Shown here: positions 35,617 to 42,979 of the stretch, in pieces
Numbering within the stretch: position 1 is the stretch's first letter
Layout of the letters: each line of letters opens with the position of its first letter
DNA from: CBDCWA01 sp965223255
GTDB lineage: Bacteria > Pseudomonadota > Alphaproteobacteria > Rhizobiales > Hyphomicrobiaceae
Reading direction: 5' to 3'
DNA length: 64,000 nucleotides
Assembly: GCA_965223255.1 (NCBI GenBank)
Contig: CBDCWA010000003.1
Span: 682,001 to 746,000, forward strand
Made by a program: the position numbers and the translations under genes
The notes under the pieces: model-generated
What the model was told of the DNA's origin: nothing
The model's input: the letters and a program-made list of their open reading frames with translations, nothing else
Database searches by the model: none

Positions 35617-36687
35617 ATGGCACCTATTCCAGTTACGATCGTCACAGGTTTCCTCGGCGCCGGTAAGACAACGCTGCTCAATGCTCTGCTACGCGACCCC
35701 GCGTTCAAAGAAACAGCGGTGCTCATTAATGAGTTCGGCGATGTCCAGATTGATCATGACCTGGTCTCAGAATTTAGCGATGAACTCATTTGGACAACGA
35801 CAGGTTGCCTTTGCTGTACAGCCTCGAGTGATATCAAGCAGTCGCTATTTGACTTGTGGCGACGCCGCAAGGACCGAGAAATTGGCCCGTTTAAGCGTGT
35901 GATTGTCGAAACGACGGGGCTAATCGATCCGGTACCAATTGTTGCGTCGTTGCTTGCGCCTCCTGCTGCAGGATTGATTGACAGCATCGTAAGCGGGCAA
36001 TTCGCATTGGCACAGCTCGTCACATTGTTCGATACAGTTAATGGGTTCAATACGATCGAGATTCATAATGAGGCAGTAAGGCAGCTTGCCCTTTCGGACA
36101 CCGTCATACTCACAATGACGGATCTGGGTTGGGCGCCCAACAGCCCACTCATTGACCGAGCAAGACAGAGGATATCCGAGATTAATCCAGGCGTTCGAAT
36201 TTTGGACCGCCATAGTGATTGGTGTGAAGTGCGCGAGTTATTTCTTTCACCAGCCGGAACATATGACCTGCGGACTAGGGGAGAGGACGTTCTGGGTTGG
36301 CTGCGAGAAGAACACGTCCTCGAACATCAAGATCAAAGACATAACAGTCATGGCCACGACCATATAAACCGCAGCCGCCACGGGGACGATATTTATAGCC
36401 ATGTCATTACCGTCGACGAGCCTATAAGTCCGCTGGTCATTAATTTCTTTCTCAATTCACTAAAGCTAACAGCAGGAACCAATCTCCTCAGATTGAAAGG
36501 CCTTTTTGCACTCTCTGATGACCCAGATCATCCCGTGGTTGTGCACGGGGTGCAGCACCTTGTACACCCAATCGACAAACTCGCCTGTTGGCCGAGCGAT
36601 GACAAACGGACGAAGATCGCGATTATCGGCAGAAATTTTAATATCGAGCCTCTCGTAGCAATTTTGAATCCTAAGCAGAAGCACTAG
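35617..36687 (+). CDS. CobW/ZNG1-type zinc-responsive GTPase metallochaperone
   Basis: 356 residues of the G3E/COG0523 family. Walker A GFLGAGKTTLL starts at residue 11, the metal-binding CXCC is GCLCC (Cys65, 67, 68), and a His/Asp-rich segment QDQRHNSHGHDHINRSRHGDD at about 238-258 is typical of ZigA/YeiR proteins that supply zinc to client enzymes under starvation. The C-terminal CobW_C domain starts at about residue 263. The base-recognition N/TKxD is degenerate (LTMTDLGW). Start at the ATG at 35617. Co-transcribed with merC behind a Zur box, it fits a zinc-scarcity role. Confidence 0.92.
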   Translation: MAPIPVTIVTGFLGAGKTTLLNALLRDPAFKETAVLINEFGDVQIDHDLVSEFSDELIWTTTGCLCCTASSDIKQSLFDLWRRRKDREIGPFKRVIVETTGLIDPVPIVASLLAPPAAGLIDSIVSGQFALAQLVTLFDTVNGFNTIEIHNEAVRQLALSDTVILTMTDLGWAPNSPLIDRARQRISEINPGVRILDRHSDWCEVRELFLSPAGTYDLRTRGEDVLGWLREEHVLEHQDQRHNSHGHDHINRSRHGDDIYSHVITVDEPISPLVINFFLNSLKLTAGTNLLRLKGLFALSDDPDHPVVVHGVQHLVHPIDKLACWPSDDKRTKIAIIGRNFNIEPLVAILNPKQKH

Positions 36688-36812
36688 GCACTCCGAGACC
36701 CTTTAATCTGTTCGGGCCATCAGGCGACGGCCACAGCGTGCTGATGCGACGTCACCTGCCCAAAATCCATAAACTTCGCTCGTAGATCTCACATCGGTCA
36801 GCCTTTCTCGCC

Positions 36813-36843
36813 TTGCCCATAAACTGTTATGTGATAACATTAC
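36813..36843 (+). promoter_or_regulatory. putative promoter overlapped by a second Zur box
   Basis: TTGCCC at 36813-36818 and TAACAT at 36835-36840 are a -35/-10 pair with 16-base spacing. The Zur-type palindrome GTTATGTGATAACATTAC at 36826-36843 covers the -10; its complement differs from the box at 35136 in two of 18 positions. Zur binding should block this promoter. Transcription would start near 36847. Confidence 0.68.
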
Positions 36844-36846
36844 TAC

Positions 36847-36956
36847 TTTTGTCGCTTCATAGTGCGAACAACAAGGCCCCCGAGCTTTGACGTGTAGACC
36901 GGGGGTTTCCCCAGACTTGGCGCAAGTGACACACACCTGTCTCTTGCGCCTTTTTT
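36847..36956 (+). ncRNA. putative Zur-controlled small RNA
   Basis: About 110 bases from the predicted start to the terminator T-run contain no ATG and no plausible short frame. It can fold CCCCCG (877-882 of the 36 kb block, i.e. 36877-36882) with CGGGGG (36900-36905), or the same G-run with CCCC at 36909-36912, two exclusive hairpins. It ends in a strong intrinsic terminator at 36919-36956. The alternative is that this is only the 3' end of the cobW transcript, 232 bases past the stop; but that would not explain the Zur box and promoter placed just before it. The terminator also separates the box from the ArsR-family gene, so it is not that gene's operator. No target can be named. Confidence 0.5.
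36919..36956 (+). terminator. strong intrinsic (Rho-independent) terminator
   Basis: Stem GGCGCAAG (36919-36926) with CTTGCGCC (36943-36950), extended inward past one T-T mismatch by GACA (36928-36931) with TGTC (36938-36941), loop CACACC, followed by six T (36951-36956). It works in the rightward direction only. Confidence 0.85.
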
Positions 36957-37102
36957 GGGCAGACGGCGGCGATGCTGATTGTCATGGTCGCTTCATTCCG
37001 CCGTTATCACAGTCAATCCAGCGCGCCGCCATACCCAACCCGCACTCGCCAACGCGGCTCACGAACCCCTGGTTTTGCATGCATTCAGACCGTCATTCGT
37101 TT

Positions 37103-37122
37103 ATTCAATAGATCTATTGAAT
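37103..37122. promoter_or_regulatory. perfect palindrome, likely operator of the SmtB-type sensor
   Basis: A perfect 20-base palindrome (ATTCAATAGA and its complement TCTATTGAAT) lies 17 bases before the start of the ArsR-family gene, where an autoregulatory ArsR/SmtB operator is expected. Confidence 0.7.
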
Positions 37123-37139
37123 GATTATTTGAGAACGCA

Positions 37140-37493
37140 ATGTCTGCTGACACACTTTCTTGCGATTCTGATGCTCACCCGGCGCGCTCATGCGTCACCG
37201 TTCCAACGTCGTCGACACTGGAGAGCGCTGCCGCAATGCTCCGAGCGGCGGGCGATCCTGCGCGCTTACGCTTGCTGCTTCGGCTCGCAGATGGCGAACG
37301 CTGCGTCACCGAACTCGCCGAGGACGAGGGTGAGAAGCTTGCCACAGTGTCAGCGCGCCTAAGGCTGATGCACGCGGCTCGTCTTTTGACCCGGCGTCGG
37401 GAAGCTAAGCATATCCATTACGCGCTCGCCGACGAGCATGTATTTGGCCTTGTTCGGGACATTCTCGATCACGCCGCAGAACCATCGCCTTGA
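37140..37493 (+). CDS. ArsR/SmtB-family zinc-sensing repressor
   Basis: 117 residues with the winged-helix ArsR core (LRAAGDPARLRLLLRLADGERCVTELAE, then TVSARLRLMHAARLLTRRREAKHIHYAL). The last helix carries Asp98-x-His100-x10-His111-x2-Glu114, exactly the alpha-5 zinc site spacing of SmtB and CzrA, so it should lose its operator when zinc is high. A perfect palindrome sits just upstream. It heads a two-gene unit with the His-rich protein (start 23 bases after its stop). A role in zinc excess, opposite to the Zur-controlled genes next door, is inferred. A C-x-x-D arsenic-type site is absent. Confidence 0.9.
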   Translation: MSADTLSCDSDAHPARSCVTVPTSSTLESAAAMLRAAGDPARLRLLLRLADGERCVTELAEDEGEKLATVSARLRLMHAARLLTRRREAKHIHYALADEHVFGLVRDILDHAAEPSP

Positions 37494-37516
37494 ACTTGAG
37501 GCAACGGGAGATGACC

Positions 37517-37869
37517 ATGGCCTGTACAAATCCTAAGCACGACAACCATACACATGTTCACGCCCCGGCTGCGGACACACAGCCGTTCGGCATGGAGACC
37601 ACATCGACTACCTCCACGACGGTCATCTGCATCATCCCCACGACGACCATACCGACGAGCACGTGATCGAGGTTACGGATCAGAACCCAGGCGCATGCGC
37701 GCCGCTCGTCGCTGACGGGCGCGGACACGAAGCCGGTCACGTCCATGGGCCCGGGTGCGGACATGAAGCTGTGCCGCACGGTGACCATGTCTGCTATCTT
37801 GTGAATGGCCGGCTACATCATCCGCATGACGGTCACTGTGACGAACACGGTCCGCTTGAGGTTGTCTAA
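37517..37869 (+). pseudogene. duplicated His-rich metal-binding protein, disrupted by a one-base deletion
   Basis: Two tandem copies of a His-rich unit: (R)HGDHIDYLHDGHLHHPHDDHTDEH and HGDHVCYLVNGRLHHPHDGHCDEH, each preceded by a PGCGH motif. The second copy has HVHGPGCGH; in the first the frame opens as ATG 37517, MACTNPKHDNHTHVH, and then one G is missing at 37562-37563 compared with the second copy, moving PGCGH into the frame that ends at 37869. Without the indel the product would be about 118 residues. A sequencing error, programmed slip or real mutation cannot be told apart. A shorter product from GTG 37663 is possible. It follows the zinc sensor and probably stores or carries zinc. Confidence 0.75.
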
Positions 37870-38053
37870 ACGCGCTAACTCAGTAGCGATGGGCCGCTAT
37901 GGCGCTTCCGCCATTGCTTGCGCTTCATCGTGATCGTCAATGCAAGTGTGGCGGTGACCCAACCTCATAAAGCTGGGCCATTGTGTTGGCGTCGCTAATG
38001 TCCGTTAATGGGATGTAACCTAAGCTGGCCCGCTCGGGTTTCCTAAGCGCTCA

Positions 38054-38362
38054 CTACCGCAAAAGCTCAATAAACGTATCAAGTACAATGACCACGAGCG
38101 TCACGGCAAATGCGATTATTGTCGATCGAATGCCTTGTCGGAACCGGACCTTTGTGTGCTCGTGCATATCTGAATGTGCTGGGTCTACGTGTCTACCGGC
38201 AGCATCGATCTGCATCATACTGAGGTCAAACAGATAGCTTATCGTCTTACCTCTGCGCACATAGGGTATGGCTCTCAATGCCGCAAATACGTACATAAAG
38301 TTCACAACAGCTGCATAAAGTATGAAACCCATCGCGATCACAATGAGAAGCCAGGACACCAT
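38054..38362 (-). CDS. small two-helix membrane protein, unknown function
   Basis: 102 residues with membrane helices at about 3-28 and 80-98 and a His/Asp-rich middle (DPAHSDMHEH, about 62-71) that could bind metal. Start at the ATG at 38362 with AGAGG seven bases upstream; another ATG two codons earlier lies on top of that site. It lies beside the zinc island on the opposite strand. No family is recognised. Confidence 0.62.
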   Translation of the reverse strand: MVSWLLIVIAMGFILYAAVVNFMYVFAALRAIPYVRRGKTISYLFDLSMMQIDAAGRHVDPAHSDMHEHTKVRFRQGIRSTIIAFAVTLVVIVLDTFIELLR

Positions 38363-38428
38363 CTTCATTCCTCTTGAGTTTCAGCCTCGCCGGTTGTTTT
38401 GCCTCATCAGTGAACGAAAAGCGTAACT

Positions 38429-38827
38429 AAGATCGATGTCAACCTGAAAGCTGATGCCTATGCGCTGCCAGAAACTGGCAGACGGTTCGACACGTGCATG
38501 GCGCATTTCTGGTGGTCTCATATTGCTAATTCCGATCAACCAGAGTTTCTTCGACATATCACGACAAAATTGGCTCCAGGCGGGCGCCTCCTGATGATTG
38601 ATAACCGGTTTGTGGAAGGCTCCAGCACGCCGATTTCCCGCACTGACGCCGCCGGCAATACTTACCAGATCCGGAAACTGTCAGACGGCACGACCTACGA
38701 GATTCTCAAGAACTTCCCTTCCCTTCAAGATCTCTAGCGATCACTCGAAGTGGTGGCGCAGCGCATCGCTGCAACTGAACTTACCTACTATTGGACCGTG
38801 GTGGTCGATTTGCGTGATGACACTTGA
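38429..38827 (+). pseudogene. remnant of a class I SAM-dependent methyltransferase
   Basis: The frame gives ADAYALPETGRRFDTCMAHFWWSHI, then KLAPGGRLLMIDNRFVEG, GTTYEILKNFPS: motifs IV to VI of small-molecule methyltransferases. The AdoMet-binding N-terminus is absent and an in-frame TAG at 38735-38737 cuts the end, after which the frame continues with TELTYYWTVVVDL, the expected last strand. Not functional. Confidence 0.72.
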
Positions 38828-39091
38828 CCTTAAGCAATCTCATCCGGAGAGCTCATAGTGGCCGTGCATAATGTTGTAGCGATGACTCCTCAGGATCGGG
38901 AGCTGTCGTGTCCATTGGTCGGTCGGGGGTCACTCCCGAAAGTCAATCGGGTAGCCAAGCAGAGCGAATGAGATTAGGAGTCCCCAGGCATATCCGGCCT
39001 TGGTCGTGGCACCTGGCCAGCTCGTTATTTGCGATAGCGATACGTGAGACCGTTGCCGGCCTCACACCACTCACCGCTGGGAGTGACGCAC

Positions 39092-39784
39092 ATGAATATT
39101 GGTATATCCAGTTTGATCGCCGGCGCTGAACGAGCCGTTGGAACAGTCGTCATCATCGATGTCTTTCGAGCGTTCTCGACGGCCGCAGTTGCGCTTGCCA
39201 ATGGTGCGACCGAGATCATCATTGTCAGCGAGGTTGAGGAAGCCTTGGAGCTACGCGCTGCGGGAACTGGACAACTTTGCATGGGAGAGGTTCGAGGGCG
39301 CGCACCCGCCGGTTTTGATCTTGGCAATTCCCCCTTCGAGGCATCACAAGTTGATCTCAAAGGGCAGACCATAATTCAGCGTACGAGCGCTGGCACACAA
39401 GGCGTTGTGGCCGCGAAGCAGGCCACCCGCCTGTATGCCGGATCACTGGTAACCGCATCAGCGACCGCGCGCGCTATTCTCAGGCACTCACCAACAGACG
39501 TAACCCTAGTGGCGATGGGACTGAACGGCTCACGGCGCTCGGATGAGGACGAACTCTGCGCTATTCATCTGCGCAATCTACTGCAGGGTCGGCGCGGAAA
39601 CCAGTTTGGAACGCGCGAAGTCATTCTAGCGGGACCTCAAATACCCGACTTTCACGATCCAACCAAGCCGCACTTGCATCCCGCTGACCTCGATATTGCA
39701 CTCGATATTGATCGGTACAATTTTGCTGTGCTCATAACCAGAGAGGATAACCTTCTGGTGGCGCGGAGGGAGCCGGCAATATAG
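39092..39784 (+). CDS. ComB-family 2-phosphosulfolactate phosphatase-like protein
   Basis: 230 residues. Known members dephosphorylate 2-phospho-3-sulfolactate, a step toward coenzyme M in archaea and toward sulfolactate in some bacteria. Seen: VVIIDVFRAFSTAAVALANGA (metal-binding Asp), APAGFDLGNSPFEA, QRTSAGTQGV where the family has TTNGT, and MGLNGSRRSDEDELCA with acidic ligands. Start at ATG 39092 with GGGAG eight bases upstream. No comA, comC or suyAB is visible, so the substrate here is uncertain. The Ser-Ala in place of Asn is a deviation. Confidence 0.85.
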   Translation: MNIGISSLIAGAERAVGTVVIIDVFRAFSTAAVALANGATEIIIVSEVEEALELRAAGTGQLCMGEVRGRAPAGFDLGNSPFEASQVDLKGQTIIQRTSAGTQGVVAAKQATRLYAGSLVTASATARAILRHSPTDVTLVAMGLNGSRRSDEDELCAIHLRNLLQGRRGNQFGTREVILAGPQIPDFHDPTKPHLHPADLDIALDIDRYNFAVLITREDNLLVARREPAI

Positions 39785-39946
39785 CAACATCGCATTGCAT
39801 CACCTTCCTACTGGATCGCCGCGCCGCTTAAGATACAGAATTGATTTGATCTAAGTCTGACGGGCGCTAAGACCGACTGTCATGCCCTGCTACCCAAAAC
39901 GTAGGGAACGGTCCATTTGCTAAGATTGCCCTATGCCTCACCAAGA

Positions 39947-40600
39947 TCAGCGATAAATAATTGCAGTTCCATCCGCGAGACTGGGCAGCTGAACTGGGGA
40001 ACTTAATATGTGGGCTGGTTTCTCGTTTAAGAGTTCCATTTTTGAACCATAGCCCCAAAGAACTCCCGCTGCCTTTAACCCATTACGATGTGCAGCAACC
40101 ATATCCACCGAACGATCACCAACCATTACGGTTGAAGTGCTTACTTTTCCTTCAGCACGCAATTTCTCGACTTGCTGCCACTTGTGAATGCCGACGTCGC
40201 CTCCATCGATGAACTGAAAATGGTGACGTAACTCAAACATTTGAAGAATGCGTTCTGCGAAGTCTGCACGTTTCGATGTGCATACGGCCATAGGAACCCC
40301 CAACCTGCCGAGCAATTCAAGTGCTTCGCTGATTCCCGGATATAGTTCATTTTCAGAGTAACCAACGTCAGCGTACCGTTCCCTGTATTTATCGACGAGA
40401 TCACGGATATGGTTGATTGACGAACGACCTGCAATTCTCGCAAACGTTTCGTCGATTTGAGGACCGATGAAATCCGCAATATCCGACATTTCGATTGGTG
40501 GATAATCAAAATGAGACAAGGCATAGTTTACTGAACGTCCGAAGCCGACTGCTGGATCACTGATTGTTCCGTCAAGATCGAGCAGAATGAGATCATACAT
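39947..40600 (-). CDS. HAD-superfamily phosphatase, phosphoglycolate phosphatase-like
   Basis: 217 residues. HAD motif I DLDGTISD (Asp8 and Asp10), a helical cap (about 15-85), motif II VCTSK, motif III Lys in the region GIHKWQQVEKL, and motif IV MVGDRSVDM. The cap and length fit the Gph/PpaX branch, which removes phosphate from phosphoglycolate, pyrophosphate or sugar phosphates. It stands alone leftward; GGGAG precedes the ATG at ten bases. The substrate is unknown. Confidence 0.88.
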   Translation of the reverse strand: MYDLILLDLDGTISDPAVGFGRSVNYALSHFDYPPIEMSDIADFIGPQIDETFARIAGRSSINHIRDLVDKYRERYADVGYSENELYPGISEALELLGRLGVPMAVCTSKRADFAERILQMFELRHHFQFIDGGDVGIHKWQQVEKLRAEGKVSTSTVMVGDRSVDMVAAHRNGLKAAGVLWGYGSKMELLNEKPAHILSSPVQLPSLADGTAIIYR

Positions 40601-40815
40601 GAGTTATGTTCTCCCGGCATCGTAGCGCGAACATCGGCGTGGACATGACAAGTTTCAACGTCTTAGTTGGCAATCGCCTGCCGAACGCATTGTGATCGCA
40701 CCAACTCAAAGAACATTGTCAGGGCTAGGGCAACGCTTCATCTGTAGCGGTATACGATGGTGGAATAGAGACTGTTCCAACATTGAATTGCCTGGGGGTC
40801 AAACGAGCATGCCTT

Positions 40816-41238
40816 TCATCTGCCTGCCCAGCACTTTCTCATGAAATTGGGGGCAGATACGACATCGTAGCCGAGATGTTCATAGAATAATTGTTCATGA
40901 CGCGTGTATAGGGCGACGGATTTAATGCCCCTGGCATGCGCCCAATCCTCGACCGCAGACATCAATGCACGTCCTACACCAGTGCCCTGCGCATCCTTAT
41001 CGACGACGAGCGCCTGAACTATCACCTCAAACGGTTTTTCGAGCGCGGGCCTTTCGAAGGCATGTACCAAACCAATGATCCGTTGCTCCTGCTCTACGAC
41101 GACCGCAAAGTGGCCGGTACTCATAAGGACGCGATTGATGCGTTCTCCCATTTCCCGGCTAGAACCACCAAAACCAAGTCGCTTTAGGAGCTTCTTTGCG
41201 GTTGCAGCATCTGATTGAATGATGGGGCGAATTGTCAT
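40816..41238 (-). CDS. GNAT family N-acetyltransferase
   Basis: 140 residues of the GCN5-related fold. The acetyl-CoA pyrophosphate loop is VVDKDAQGTGVGRALMSAVEDWAHARG, and the end LYTRHEQLFYEHLGYDVV gives the last strand with its Tyr. Start at ATG 41238 with GAGG six bases upstream. Stands alone. Substrate cannot be inferred. Confidence 0.88.
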   Translation of the reverse strand: MTIRPIIQSDAATAKKLLKRLGFGGSSREMGERINRVLMSTGHFAVVVEQEQRIIGLVHAFERPALEKPFEVIVQALVVDKDAQGTGVGRALMSAVEDWAHARGIKSVALYTRHEQLFYEHLGYDVVSAPNFMRKCWAGR

Positions 41239-41690
41239 GACCAACCTCACGATACTGGGCATCATTCTCATCGTAGCCGCGCCCGCGAGGTTTTGGAATG
41301 GAACCGTCGCCAGATCTTTACCTGACTGTCGACAAAACCTTCAGCTTCGCCCCTCAAAGCCGACCGCAAGCTACGCTCAACCCTGGTTTCAGAAGGACCG
41401 ATATTGTTACAAAACGCCCGATCATTGCAATCAGTAGCGCGATTATCACTTGGCCCCTAGTTTTGTATTCCGATCCCTAAGATTTTTCGAAATCGCATGT
41501 CAGAACGGAGGCAATTCAGAATCGTACTTCTCGCCGCAGACTGATAACTTAGCCTCTCGAAGGAGCCAAAATAGCTTTGCAACAGTATCGGCCATCAGCA
41601 GAAGTCGATTTGATTCGAGAATGACTTGATTTTTTGCGATCCGCGTATTGTTTGTTGCGTGATATAGGATCACTCGAGCGACGAACAATA
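41239..41690. other. intergenic stretch before an AT-rich cassette
   Basis: About 450 bases with no recognisable gene. The 3' part (from about 41460) becomes richer in A and T than its surroundings and probably holds the promoter for the next genes. Confidence 0.45.
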
Positions 41691-42038
41691 GTGCAGAGCT
41701 GTCAGTGGGCTCATGGAAGTGCGGCTGATGAAATGCGGGTTAGAGCAGATTTGCTTCGAGAAACAATCGAATGTGTGCACGGTGAAAATTCCATGCTGGC
41801 AAATGCGCTGCTAAAGATACTTCATGGCTCGCCCATTGGAAGACCGCCGGTCGCAAATGATGGATATAAAGATTATTATTGGCTTGAGTTGAGCGTGGAA
41901 CAGATATCTGAGATTGTTTCGATCTTATTACAGTTTGAAGTCAATTCTGTAGGTCATGACGGCACAACCACACCTGCGGCTAGCCATTACGCTGGGTTGG
42001 TCGATTTCTGGTCAACAGCTCTCACCGACATCAACTAA
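41691..42038 (+). CDS. unknown protein, first gene of an AT-rich cassette
   Basis: About 115 residues if it starts at the GTG at 41691; ATG 41733 or TTG 41634 are alternatives and none has a good ribosome-binding site. The sequence looks helical and soluble (ADLLRETIECVHGENSMLANALLKIL, SVEQISEIVSILLQFEVNS). No family is recognised. Base composition is clearly richer in A and T than neighbouring genes, suggesting transfer. It precedes two further unknown frames in the same direction. Confidence 0.5.
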   Translation: MQSCQWAHGSAADEMRVRADLLRETIECVHGENSMLANALLKILHGSPIGRPPVANDGYKDYYWLELSVEQISEIVSILLQFEVNSVGHDGTTTPAASHYAGLVDFWSTALTDIN

Positions 42039-42056
42039 TCGATTCAGGTTAGAGGT

Positions 42057-42177
42057 GATGCGTGTGGATCCAATCTTTGAATATAGAGCCTTGCAATTGC
42101 AAGTTCGATCATTGGCGTGCCATGAGTCCACGGTCATAACTTTGTGGTCTGTGATCAGATATCTTGCGGGTGAGTAG
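42057..42177 (+). CDS. possible 39-residue peptide in the AT-rich cassette
   Basis: A small frame, MRVDPIFEYRALQLQVRS to the stop at 42175-42177, lying between two larger unknown genes with gaps of 18 and 8 bases; GAGG precedes the ATG but only two bases away. The even spacing makes a real small gene possible. Nothing is recognised in it. Confidence 0.3.
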
Positions 42178-42185
42178 GAATTGCT

Positions 42186-42731
42186 ATGGGTTATCAGATA
42201 CGTTTCTATACAACCCCGCGAGACAGCAATGATATCGGCAACCTGCTCAAGCACCGATTTGATTTAAAGTTTCTAGCGGCAATGGATGAGGACGACTCAT
42301 TGTCTCACTGTAGGTATCGGGAAGTCCAGACATTATGCTCTGAGCGCGACAATCGCCTTCCTTACAGTGTTGTAAATATATTTCGACCTAACGATCCTGA
42401 TATACACTTGTTTGAGGGAAACATAATGAAATCTGTCATACCGAGCGAGTTCCTCCGACTGCAATTCTCTCCCACGGATTTCTCAAAGCGCAACCACTGG
42501 GTTCATGGTAGATTGTACGCCTCTAACTTTCGGGATCTGGACTTCCAGAGGGAACGTTCAAAGCATGATTTGCCGAAATTGAGCACCGAAACCAAACAGA
42601 AGTTCGAAAGGTTTCGCAAGTCGGTTTATGCCTTTATTCGCAAGAGCCTCATCGCCCGAGAGGGTCTAATTTTCGGTTCAGATTGCCTTGATAGGTATGA
42701 GCGCCGGCGACACAAACCGGTATTGCACTGA
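42186..42731 (+). CDS. unknown protein, last gene of an AT-rich cassette
   Basis: 181 residues, soluble, charged, with many Arg/Lys and aromatic residues (HWVHGRLYASNFRDLDFQRERSKHD, KFERFRKSVYAFIRKSLIARE). AGGA lies six bases before the ATG. No family is recognised. A nucleic-acid-related role would suit the basic C-terminal half but is only a guess. Base composition differs from the flanking genes as for the other members of the cassette. Confidence 0.6.
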   Translation: MGYQIRFYTTPRDSNDIGNLLKHRFDLKFLAAMDEDDSLSHCRYREVQTLCSERDNRLPYSVVNIFRPNDPDIHLFEGNIMKSVIPSEFLRLQFSPTDFSKRNHWVHGRLYASNFRDLDFQRERSKHDLPKLSTETKQKFERFRKSVYAFIRKSLIAREGLIFGSDCLDRYERRRHKPVLH

Positions 42732-42979
42732 GAGATTGATCTCGGTGGTTTTTACCTAATTCTTAACGACCGAATTTTTGCGATCAAAATGTACGTTAAG
42801 GGTCACGAACGTTGATTGGCACTTCCGCCGGGGATGTCGGCTAGAACTCCGACAGGCGACCAAAATGGCGTTGATTTCGCTGTCCAACCGATAGCCCTCG
42901 CTGCGCGGGAGCGGCGCTGATGTCGGTGACGCAAATTCTACCGAAACATGTGCGCGTCTGAATACTCTGCAGCGCTCAC

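Noticed and set aside
36703..36936. Leftward 77-codon frame across the second Zur box
   Set aside because: It reads through the putative sRNA in antisense, has no ribosome-binding site and no domain; the Zur box fits the rightward promoter better.
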